From: JACCVL01 sp038233135
Lineage (GTDB): Bacteria > Actinomycetota > Actinomycetes > Propionibacteriales > Nocardioidaceae
Assembly (NCBI GenBank): GCA_038233135.1
Contig: JBBSMN010000066.1
Span: 1-13,639, forward strand
DNA length: 13,639 nucleotides
Reading direction: 5' to 3'
In this document: positions 8,285 through 13,639 of the stretch, in pieces
How the letters are laid out: each line of letters opens with the position of its first letter
Numbering within the stretch: position 1 is the first letter of the stretch
Program-made: the position numbers and the translations under genes
Notes under the pieces: generated by a model
What the model was told of the DNA's origin: nothing
Database searches by the model: none
The model's input: the letters and a program-made list of their open reading frames with translations, nothing else

Positions 8285-8410
8285 CTCGGCTGGTCGCACG
8301 AACATCGACCCCATGGTGGACGTGCACCGGGGGATCGTGATTGGCACGGGGGATGCGCCTCGGTGACGCGGATTGCGCGCCGGCAGGTGACCACTGGAGA
8401 CGATCCCGAC

Positions 8411-9817
8411 GTGATAAGGCGTGATTTCCTTTCGCTCAGCTTGGCGACACTGGCAACGTCAACGCTCCCCGTCCGTTCCGCCGCAGCCTCCCCGGTAGCC
8501 ACACTTCCGGCTGCGCTCACCACGATGCCCGCACGCATGGCCGACGACGTGTGCGAGTCGTACATGGTCAACACGCACCTGTCCTTCACGAACTCGCCGT
8601 ACATCTATACCGATGCCGTCGTGAACCTCCTCAAGGATCTCGGCGTTCGCATCGTCCGCGAGCGCCTCACCACCGGGACCTCGACCGGGACCAGGAATCA
8701 GCACCAAGCGATGCTGGCGCTGGCCAAGTCAGGTTGTCGCTGGCACGCCACCATCGGTGTGCTGCCCGACTGGCGCAACGCAGCAGCCGTCAACCGCAAT
8801 GCGATGAACCACCTGTCGTCGTACTACAAGCCGCGCATCGGCGGCGACCTGTCCAGATTGATCCACTCGCTGGGCGGGTGCAACGAGGTCACAGCCATCA
8901 AGCTCAGCGACCCGAACTGGGCGTCGCACGCCAGGATCATGCAAAAGGCCCTGTGGGCCGCTGCGAAGAACAACTCAGCCACCAGCAGGCTGCCCGTTGC
9001 CGGGCCTTCTACGAGCACGCAGTTCACGTCCCAGCAAGCCGCGATGCTGGGGGATCTCAGCGCGATGTGTGACACCGGCAACGCCCACATGTACAACCGT
9101 GGGACCAGCCCGACCCGGTACATCGATGACCACATGAGAGTGCTGCGCGCCTGCTTCCCCAGGGTGCGCGGGTGGGTCGTCACCGAGACCGGCTACAACG
9201 ACTCGAGGCAGACGAACGGGAACGTGACCATTCGCCAAGAAGCAGTTGCGAGCTACGTGGTGCGGGGCATCGCCGACTACTTCAACCGCCGAGTGGTCTA
9301 CGGTCAGTACGAGCTGCTCGACAAGCCTGACATCGTCGACTACTCGACGCAGACCCGGATCAATCAGACGGCAGACATCCAATCGCACTTCGGGCTCGTC
9401 GCCATGACCAAGCACAACGTTCGGGCGCCCAGCCCGAGCACCTGGCGCAAGAAGCCGGAGTTCTACGCCGTCCAACGCTTCCTCCGCCTGCTGTCGGACC
9501 GCGGACCGAACTTCGCGCCCAGAGGGCTCGAGCTGGCCATCACCGGTGGTGGCGGCGACCTGCAGAAGACGCTGGTGCAAAAGCGCAACGGCAAGCACTA
9601 CCTGCTGCTGTGGCGCGACGTCGAGGTGGCCAAGCCGTGGCCCGACGGCCGGCTGCTGTCGGTCCGCCCGGTCAGCGTGACCGTGCAGCTGCGCTATGGC
9701 CGGCCGATCGCGGTGTTCCGCCCGCGCACCGGGAGCGCCCCGATCGCCACCTACTCCTCGCGCACCAAGTTCACGGTGCCGGTGGCGGGCGAGCTGCTGG
9801 CCATCCAGCTGGGCTGA
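8411..9817 (+). CDS. Tat-exported glycoside-hydrolase-like TIM-barrel protein
   Basis: This 468-residue predicted secreted protein has a twin-arginine signal (IRRDFLSLSLATLATSTLP, RR at residues 3-4 of this start) with likely cleavage near SAAA at about residue 26. The body has the layout of clan A-type glycosidases: an early NLLKDLGVRIVRERL strand-helix, WHATIG, a candidate acid/base Glu E159 in LGGCNEVTAIKL, DPNWASHA and LPVAGPS. The candidate nucleophile is E259 in GWVVTETGYND, followed by YGQYELLDKPD. A small beta-domain closes the chain (about 375-468). No exact GH family or substrate can be assigned from the motifs. GTG 8411 has GGAGA 10 nt upstream; GTG 8363 in the same frame is an alternative that adds 16 residues before the RR. 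The longer reading from TTG 8225 is unlikely because it would start inside an inverted repeat. Codon use is visibly less GC-biased than in neighbours, hinting at separate ancestry. Confidence 0.78.
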   Translation: MIRRDFLSLSLATLATSTLPVRSAAASPVATLPAALTTMPARMADDVCESYMVNTHLSFTNSPYIYTDAVVNLLKDLGVRIVRERLTTGTSTGTRNQHQAMLALAKSGCRWHATIGVLPDWRNAAAVNRNAMNHLSSYYKPRIGGDLSRLIHSLGGCNEVTAIKLSDPNWASHARIMQKALWAAAKNNSATSRLPVAGPSTSTQFTSQQAAMLGDLSAMCDTGNAHMYNRGTSPTRYIDDHMRVLRACFPRVRGWVVTETGYNDSRQTNGNVTIRQEAVASYVVRGIADYFNRRVVYGQYELLDKPDIVDYSTQTRINQTADIQSHFGLVAMTKHNVRAPSPSTWRKKPEFYAVQRFLRLLSDRGPNFAPRGLELAITGGGGDLQKTLVQKRNGKHYLLLWRDVEVAKPWPDGRLLSVRPVSVTVQLRYGRPIAVFRPRTGSAPIATYSSRTKFTVPVAGELLAIQLG

Positions 9818-9835
9818 GACAGCTGGGCTGAGACG
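9808..9835 (+). repeat. 14-bp tandem duplication across the glycosidase stop codon
   Basis: AGCTGGGCTGAGAC occurs twice in direct succession (9808-9821, 9822-9835). The first copy contains the TGA that ends the glycosidase gene, and the second fills most of the 20-bp gap to the convergent ligD-type gene. A short CTGAG/CTCAG stem can form at its right end. It looks like a replication-slippage duplication. Confidence 0.8.
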
Positions 9836-9837
9836 GC

Positions 9838-10902
9838 TCAGTCGCGAGAGCGGGACGGCTGCACCCGCTTGGGCTCCCCCGGCATCTTGGGGTAGTCCGG
9901 CGGGTACGGCATGTCCCCCGCGCCGTCGCGCGCGTCGCGCGCGTGCCACTCCAGCAGCGTGTCCAACCCGTACGCGTCGTCGTCGATCGTCGCGTGCGGG
10001 TCAGGGCGCTGGCGGAGCAGGTCCGGCACCGTGTGCAGCGTGCAGTCGCCGGGCTCGACGTCCGGGACCTCATCCCAGGTCAGGGGTGTGGACACCGGGG
10101 CGCCCGGTCGGGGCCGCAACGAGTAGGCGCAGGCGATCGTGCGGTCCCGTGCGTTCTGGTTGTAGTCGACGAAGACCGACCCCGGGGGGCGCTGCTCCTT
10201 CCACCACTGGGTGGTGACCTGACCCGGGAGCCGCCGCTCCAGCTCCCTGCCGACCGCGATGGCGGCATGGCGCATCTCGGTGAACGTCCACCTGGGCTGC
10301 ACGCGGACGTAGACGTGGATGCCACGCCCGCCGGAGGTCTTGGGGAAGCCGGTGATGCCCAGCTCGTCCAGCAGCTCGCGCAGCTCACCGGCCACCTCGA
10401 CGGCGTTGTGGAAGTCGGCACCGGGCTGCGGGTCGAGGTCGATGCGCAGCTCGTCGGGATGGTCGACATCCCCGCGCCGGACCGGCCAGGGGTGGAACGT
10501 GATGGTGCCCATCTGCGCGGCCCAGGCCAGCACGGCGGGCTCGGTCGGGCAGACCTCATCGGCGCTGCGTCCCGACGGGAAGGTGATCGTGGCGGTCTCG
10601 ACCCACGGCGGTGCCCCGGCCGGGACGCGTTTCTGGAAGAACGCGTCGCCCTTGTTGTCCATGCGGGTGGACAGCCTGGCCCCCTCGAACACGCCCTTGG
10701 GCCAGCGCTCGAGCGTCGTCGGCCGCTCGCTCGTCGCCCGCAGGATCTGCTCGCCCACGGCGGCGTAGTAGCGCACCACGTCGAGCTTGGTCACCGCCGG
10801 CCCGGCGGCGGTCGCTGCGAACACCTGCCGCTGCGGGCTGGACACCCGCACCGAGCGCCCGCCGACGTCGACGTCCTCGGCCGGTGCCGCCTGTCCCGCC
10901 AC
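9838..10902 (-). CDS. Stand-alone LigD-type DNA primase-polymerase (NHEJ polymerase domain protein)
   Basis: This 354-residue protein matches the polymerase module of bacterial LigD, an archaeo-eukaryotic primase superfamily enzyme that adds nucleotides at DNA ends during non-homologous end joining. The N-terminus has VRVSSPQRQVF and VTKLDVVRYY. The metal-binding pair D155/D157 is in ELRIDLDPQPG, a nucleotide-binding stretch is in FPKTSGGRGIHVYV (K188, H196), and a third conserved Asp is D246 in SVFVDYNQNARDRTIACAYS. There is no ligase or nuclease domain and no Ku gene in the window, so it is a single-domain version of the kind actinobacteria often carry in extra copies. Start GTG 10902 has GGGGAG abutting it with almost no spacer, which is unusual; no better upstream start exists in frame. 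A cluster of 22-bp repeats lies 26 bp upstream in what should be its promoter or leader. Confidence 0.92.
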   Translation of the reverse strand: MAGQAAPAEDVDVGGRSVRVSSPQRQVFAATAAGPAVTKLDVVRYYAAVGEQILRATSERPTTLERWPKGVFEGARLSTRMDNKGDAFFQKRVPAGAPPWVETATITFPSGRSADEVCPTEPAVLAWAAQMGTITFHPWPVRRGDVDHPDELRIDLDPQPGADFHNAVEVAGELRELLDELGITGFPKTSGGRGIHVYVRVQPRWTFTEMRHAAIAVGRELERRLPGQVTTQWWKEQRPPGSVFVDYNQNARDRTIACAYSLRPRPGAPVSTPLTWDEVPDVEPGDCTLHTVPDLLRQRPDPHATIDDDAYGLDTLLEWHARDARDGAGDMPYPPDYPKMPGEPKRVQPSRSRD

Positions 10903-10927
10903 CTCCCCACCGTACGACCCACCCCGC

Positions 10928-10970
10928 GGTCCGTGAGTTTCTGCACCGCGATCCGTGAGTTTTGCGGAGC
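10928..10970 (-). repeat. 22-bp-period tandem repeat, cluster A (two units)
   Basis: Read on the minus strand, the core AAACTCACGGA(T/C) occurs twice with a period of 22 bp, with ATCGCGGTGCAG between cores. On the plus strand this appears as CCGTGAGTTT at 10931 and CCGTGAGTTT at 10953. The same units occur on the opposite strand at 13261-13316. The cluster lies between the ligD-type gene start and the truncated Ig-like gene. Confidence 0.85.
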
Positions 10971-11562
10971 GACGCCGAGGGCACCCCGGACCGCCGGCCG
11001 CCTGGATCGCGGCGACCAGCCTGTCTTCCGCGACGAGGTCACGCTGAGCGGTGCGCTATCCGACGGCACCGACGAGGGCACCGGGGGCCGCGAGATCATC
11101 ATCGAGGCGACCACCGCCGCCGGCACCGAGACGGCGGCCCGGGCGACCACCTCGGCCGACGGCACGTACTCGGTACAGGTGCTGCCCCGCGAGAACACGA
11201 CGTATGCGGCCCGCTACGCCGGCGGGGCCGACAACGCGAGTGAATCCGGGAGCGTCGCGGTGTCGGTGGCGCCCGTGGTCAAGGCCTTCCCGAGCGACGA
11301 CGAGATCAAGCGCAAGAAGACGCTGCAGGTCGCGGGTGTCGTTGCGCCGTCGGACGCCGTCGACGCCGTCCGGCTGGAGGCGCGTACGACGGCTGGGTGG
11401 TCCGTGCTGGCATCCGGGCCCGTCGGGCTAGACGGGGAGTACGCCCTGCGCTGGTCGCCCACCAACAAGGACAAGGGCCGGTACGTCATGCGGGTCGCCA
11501 CGTCCGGCAACGACCGCTTCGCCGCGGGCTCCTCACCGACGTTCCGCGTGCGGGTCCGCTGA
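10933..11562 (+). pseudogene. C-terminal remnant of a protein with Ig-like/beta-sandwich repeats
   Basis: The frame ending at TGA 11562 encodes two tandem beta-sandwich repeats of the kind found in secreted or surface proteins. The first runs from about FRDEVTLSGALSDGTDEGTG to VAVSVAPVV, with the typical SADGTYSVQVLP and YAARYAG strands. The second runs from KRKKTLQVAGVV to the C-terminus (GEYALRWSPTNKDKGRYVMR, then FRVRVR). No signal peptide, membrane segment or ribosome site precedes them. The domain-like sequence begins within a few codons of the 22-bp repeat cluster, and the only nearby in-frame start (GTG 10933) lies inside that repeat. The frame stays open further upstream only because it is antisense to the ligD-type gene. 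I infer a 5'-truncated gene whose N-terminal part was lost at the repeat; a short expressed protein cannot be excluded. Confidence 0.6.
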
Positions 11563-11566
11563 GCAC

Positions 11567-11572
11567 TACCGT
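11567..11572 (+). promoter_or_regulatory. -10-like TACCGT box, leaderless hydrolase transcript
   Basis: TACCGT lies 8 nt before the GTG start at 11581, and no Shine-Dalgarno is present between them, matching the TANNNT arrangement of leaderless genes. It follows the stop of the Ig-like remnant by 4 nt. No clear -35. Confidence 0.45.
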
Positions 11573-11580
11573 GCCGTCTC

Positions 11581-12297
11581 GTGACGGTCATGGTCGTGCT
11601 GCTGCCGAGCCCGCTGCTCGGGCCGGCGGTGTGGTATCCGGTCGCCGCCGCCCTCGGCGAGCTCGGCTGGTCGGTCAGGGCGACCGGCGTGGCCGGCGCC
11701 GACCGGGCACACCCCGACCCGACCAGCCCGGGCGACGTGCTGGCCGGGTTCCTGGACGCCGTTCCCGCTGACACGCCGCCGGTGCTGACAGCGCACAGCA
11801 ACGCCGGGCTGTTCGTCCCCGCGCTGGTGCGCCGACGAGACGTGGTGGCCACCGTCTTCGTCGACGCCGGACTCCCTCCCGCTGACGGCCCGGTCCCGCT
11901 CGCGCCCCCAGCGCTGCTCGATTTCCTGGCCGGCATGGCCGACCAGGACGGCACCCTGCCGGGCTGGACCGACTGGTGGGACGACAACGACGTCGACGCC
12001 CTGTTTCCCAGCGCTGCGTCCCGCAGGGCCATCGAGAGCGAGCAGCGCCGGTTGCCGCTGTCGTACTTCACGGGCTCCCTGCCGGCCGATCCTGGCTGGG
12101 ACGACGTGCCCGGCGCCCATCTCGCCTTCGGCGACACCTACGACGCGGAGCGTACGGACGCGCAGCGCCGAGGCTGGCCCGTGGTCACAATGGACGGCCA
12201 CCACCTGCACACCCTGGTCGCCCCCGAGCAGGTCGCCGCGACCATCGAGACCCTGCTCGCGGGGCTCGGCGTCACCAGCGCGCCCGAGCAACGGTGA
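11581..12297 (+). CDS. Alpha/beta-hydrolase family protein
   Basis: This 238-residue probable cytoplasmic hydrolase has the alpha/beta fold pattern. An opening strand MVVLLPSPLLGPAVWYPVAA is followed by a nucleophile elbow TAHSNAG with candidate S73, then VFVDAGLPP. A late LAFGDTYDAE strand could supply the acid, and TMDGHHLHTLVAPEQVA near the end contains the candidate catalytic His. The elbow has Ala-His before the Ser in place of the more usual Gly-X-Ser. The substrate is not predictable from this. The start GTG 11581 is supported by the leaderless -10-like box; ATG 11590 is the alternative. Two leaderless-type genes follow on the same strand. Confidence 0.75.
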   Translation: MTVMVVLLPSPLLGPAVWYPVAAALGELGWSVRATGVAGADRAHPDPTSPGDVLAGFLDAVPADTPPVLTAHSNAGLFVPALVRRRDVVATVFVDAGLPPADGPVPLAPPALLDFLAGMADQDGTLPGWTDWWDDNDVDALFPSAASRRAIESEQRRLPLSYFTGSLPADPGWDDVPGAHLAFGDTYDAERTDAQRRGWPVVTMDGHHLHTLVAPEQVAATIETLLAGLGVTSAPEQR

Positions 12298-12306
12298 ACC
12301 GGGGTC

Positions 12307-12312
12307 CACACT
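12307..12312 (+). promoter_or_regulatory. Weak -10-like CACACT box before the HEAT-repeat gene
   Basis: CACACT lies 7 nt before GTG 12320, where no Shine-Dalgarno is present. The position matches the leaderless boxes of the neighbouring genes, but the first base deviates from TANNNT, so support is weak. Co-transcription with the upstream hydrolase (22-bp gap) is an alternative. Confidence 0.25.
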
Positions 12313-12319
12313 GGGCGTC

Positions 12320-12757
12320 GTGGCTGCCTCTGCTCGCTGGGTCTCCCCCCGCAAACGCGTCGAGGCTGAGTGTGCGCGGCGTGGCCAGCGTGCGGTGGTG
12401 GCGGGATGTGTCGAGCTGCTCGAAGGGCGCGACGCCGACGCAGAGCTGATCGTCGCCCTGGGGGGTCCGCCGGCACAGTGGGCAGTGACCGGCGCGGTGG
12501 GCGGCCCCGACTACTGGCTGCGCGTGTGGGCGGCTCGCGGGCTCCTGTGGGCGTGGGACGACGCCGCGATGCCGGCCCTGCTTGATGCCCTGAGCGACGA
12601 GGCCTGGCGGGTCAGGGAGATGGCCGCCAAGACCGTACGCCGCCACCGGCTCGACGACGCGCTGTCCCTCGTCTCCGATCTGCGAGACGACCCGGTCGCG
12701 CGGGTCCGCGTCGCTGCGGAGCGCGCGCTCGTGCGTCTCGTGGAGACGGGTGCCTGA
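12320..12757 (+). CDS. HEAT-repeat domain protein
   Basis: This 145-residue protein is made of short paired helices typical of HEAT/PBS-lyase-like repeats. WLRVWAARGLLWAW, AMPALLDALSDEAWRVREMA and DLRDDPVARVRVAAERALVR show the recurring D-x-x-x-x-V-R-x-x-A-A signature. The first third (SPRKRVEAECARRGQRAVV and CVELLEGRDADAELIVAL) is also helical. There is no signal peptide. HEAT-type proteins act as binding scaffolds, and no partner is indicated here. It starts 22 bp after the alpha/beta hydrolase and may share its transcript. Confidence 0.8.
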   Translation: MAASARWVSPRKRVEAECARRGQRAVVAGCVELLEGRDADAELIVALGGPPAQWAVTGAVGGPDYWLRVWAARGLLWAWDDAAMPALLDALSDEAWRVREMAAKTVRRHRLDDALSLVSDLRDDPVARVRVAAERALVRLVETGA

Positions 12758-12805
12758 CCCGGGCTGAGAGATGCGTGCCACGCGGCCGGCAGTGCCGACC
12801 CGACG

Positions 12806-12811
12806 TAGGCT
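12806..12811 (+). promoter_or_regulatory. -10-like TAGGCT box, leaderless msrB transcript
   Basis: TAGGCT lies exactly 6 nt before the ATG of msrB with no Shine-Dalgarno between, the same geometry as at treZ. No convincing -35 hexamer is visible at 16-18 nt upstream. Confidence 0.5.
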
Positions 12812-12817
12812 CGTACC

Positions 12818-13240
12818 ATGAGCCAGAGCCAGGACAACACCAAGGTGCAGAAGACCGACACCGAGTGGCGGCAGACGCTGAGCCGCGAGGAGTACAACGT
12901 GCTCCGACAGGCCGGCACCGAGCGCCCGTACACCGGCGAGTACGTCGACACGAAGACCACCGGGGTCTATCGCTGCCGCGCCTGCGGCACCGAGTTGTTC
13001 CGGTCCGACACGAAGTTCGACTCGCACTGCGGCTGGCCGTCGTTCTTCGCCCCGCTGGCCGGCGACACGGTCAACTACATCGAGGACAGGTCGTTCGGCA
13101 GCGTGCGCACCGAGGTTCGCTGCGCGACCTGCGACTCGCACCTGGGGCACGTCTTCGAGGGCGAGGGGTACGGCACGCCGACCGACCAGCGCTACTGCAT
13201 CAACAGCGTGGCGCTGACGCTGGAGCCGGACGCCGGCTGA
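12818..13240 (+). CDS. msrB: Peptide-methionine (R)-S-oxide reductase MsrB
   Basis: This 140-residue cytoplasmic enzyme reduces the R epimer of methionine sulfoxide in proteins. The fold signature is complete: WRQTLSREEYNVLRQAGTER at the start, zinc ligands C53/C56 (CRAC) and C102/C105 (CATC), the substrate-pocket motif HCGWPSF (about 70-76), HLGHVFEG (about 108-115) and the catalytic Cys C127 in QRYCINSVAL. Length is normal for a single-domain MsrB. ATG 12818 is set by the conserved N-terminus and the leaderless -10-like box. It precedes, tail to tail, the hemQ-like gene, with the 22-bp repeat cluster in the gap. A small CCGGC/GCCGG stem spans its stop codon. Confidence 0.96.
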   Translation: MSQSQDNTKVQKTDTEWRQTLSREEYNVLRQAGTERPYTGEYVDTKTTGVYRCRACGTELFRSDTKFDSHCGWPSFFAPLAGDTVNYIEDRSFGSVRTEVRCATCDSHLGHVFEGEGYGTPTDQRYCINSVALTLEPDAG

Positions 13241-13260
13241 CGCCGGTTCTCGTGCGGCGA

Positions 13261-13316
13261 AAACTCACGGATCACCGTGCAGAAACTCACGGATCACGCT
13301 GCAGAAACTCACGGAT
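13261..13316 (+). repeat. 22-bp-period tandem repeat, cluster B (three units)
   Basis: The core AAACTCACGGAT starts at 13261, 13283 and 13305, a strict 22-bp period. The first two units continue with CACCGTGCAG and CACGCTGCAG, and the third is truncated. The cluster fills most of the 81-bp gap between the convergent msrB and hemQ ends. It is in the opposite orientation to the cluster at 10928-10970. The first unit can form a CACGG/CCGTG stem with a 4-nt loop, but the other units carry mismatches, so the hairpin is not conserved. Confidence 0.88.
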
Positions 13317-13321
13317 GGCGG

Positions 13322-13639
13322 TCAGGGGAGGTCGGCGATGAGGGCGGCGAACGTACGGCGGCGGCCGGTGTAGAACGGCACCTCCTCGCGTACGTGCCGC
13401 CGGGCACCGCTGGCCCGCAGGTCGCGCATGAGGTCCACGATGCGGTGCAGCTCGTCGGCCTCGAAGGCCAGCAGCCACTCGTAGTCACCGAGCGCGAACG
13501 ACGAGACGGTGTTGGTGCGTACGTCGGGGTAGCCGCGCGCGAGCTTGCCGTGCTCGACGAGCATGTCGCGGCGCTCGACGTCGGGCAGCAGGTACCACTC
13601 GTACGACCGCACGAAGGGGTAGACGCAGACCCACTCCCG
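13322..13639 (-). CDS. hemQ: Coproheme decarboxylase HemQ (chlorite dismutase family), C-terminal part
   Basis: The last 105 residues are present; the start lies beyond the right edge and the frame is open to 13639. HemQ decarboxylates coproheme to heme b in the coproporphyrin-dependent pathway of Gram-positive bacteria. The conserved stretch runs REWVCVYPFVRSYEWYLLP, MLVEHGKLARGYPDV, then VSSFALGDYEWLLAFEADEL, HRIVDLMRDLRASGARRHVR and EEVPFYTGRR, which is typical of actinobacterial HemQ. The heme-ligand histidine region cannot be verified with confidence on this fragment. It converges on msrB across the repeat cluster. Confidence 0.93.
   Translation of the reverse strand, partial: REWVCVYPFVRSYEWYLLPDVERRDMLVEHGKLARGYPDVRTNTVSSFALGDYEWLLAFEADELHRIVDLMRDLRASGARRHVREEVPFYTGRRRTFAALIADLP

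Noticed and set aside
8225..8410. Longer start (TTG 8225) for the exported glycosidase
   Set aside because: It would begin inside the inverted repeat and bury the twin-arginine signal about 64 residues into the protein. GTG 8411, or possibly GTG 8363, fits better.
9943..10932. Upstream extension of the Ig-like frame across the ligD-type gene
   Set aside because: This part is antisense to clear LigD polymerase motifs and shows no domain features. Only the sequence after the repeat looks like real protein.
13233..13246. Terminator hairpin at the msrB stop codon
   Set aside because: The stem is only 5 bp (CCGGC/GCCGG) with no T-tract and overlaps the stop codon; too weak to call.
13261..13316. 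CRISPR-like array
   Set aside because: The units are directly adjacent with no variable spacers and only three copies, and no cas genes are present.

Overview
The window is high-GC DNA with strong G/C preference at third codon positions, frequent GTG starts, several TANNNT -10-like boxes only 6-8 nt ahead of start codons (leaderless genes), HemQ, a stand-alone LigD polymerase and a class F sortase. Together these point to an actinomycete (Actinomycetota). A Nocardioidaceae-like or related lineage is plausible, but the sequence alone does not settle the family.

Layout, left to right. (1) Positions 1-3093 carry the end of glgX and all of treY, overlapping by 8 bp. (2) Positions 3097-4662 hold two minus-strand genes: a small three-helix-bundle-type protein that runs head-on into treY, and a 398-residue single-pass membrane protein of unknown family. 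(3) Positions 4866-6415 hold a divergent plus-strand pair, a secreted DUF4397-like protein and a class F sortase, overlapping by 4 bp. (4) Positions 6425-8185 hold treZ, whose reading frame is complete in length but interrupted at codon 427 by an in-frame TAG followed by a TTA codon. (5) Positions 8411-9817 encode a Tat-exported glycoside-hydrolase-like protein that looks less GC-rich than its surroundings. (6) Positions 9838-10902 (minus) encode a LigD-type primase-polymerase. (7) Positions 10933-11562 are the C-terminal remnant of a protein with Ig-like repeats. (8) Positions 11581-13240 hold an alpha/beta hydrolase, a HEAT-repeat protein and msrB. (9) From 13322 to the end lies the 3' part of hemQ on the minus strand.

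GlgX, TreY and TreZ form the route from glycogen or maltodextrin to trehalose: GlgX debranches, TreY converts the reducing end to a trehalosyl unit, and TreZ releases trehalose. Here treZ is separated from treY by a surface-protein/sortase block and carries a nonsense codon, so this branch may be impaired in this strain unless the stop is read through or is a sequencing error.

The most unusual non-coding signal is a 22-bp-period tandem repeat (core AAACTCACGGAT). It occurs in two clusters in opposite orientation, at about 10928-10970 and 13261-13316, and so brackets the block from the Ig-like remnant to msrB. The Ig-like remnant begins immediately at one cluster, as if a deletion or rearrangement ended there. 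No tRNA, rRNA, CRISPR array or recognisable transposase was seen. No stretch over 300 bases lacks a gene; the longest gaps are 4663-4865 and 8186-8410.
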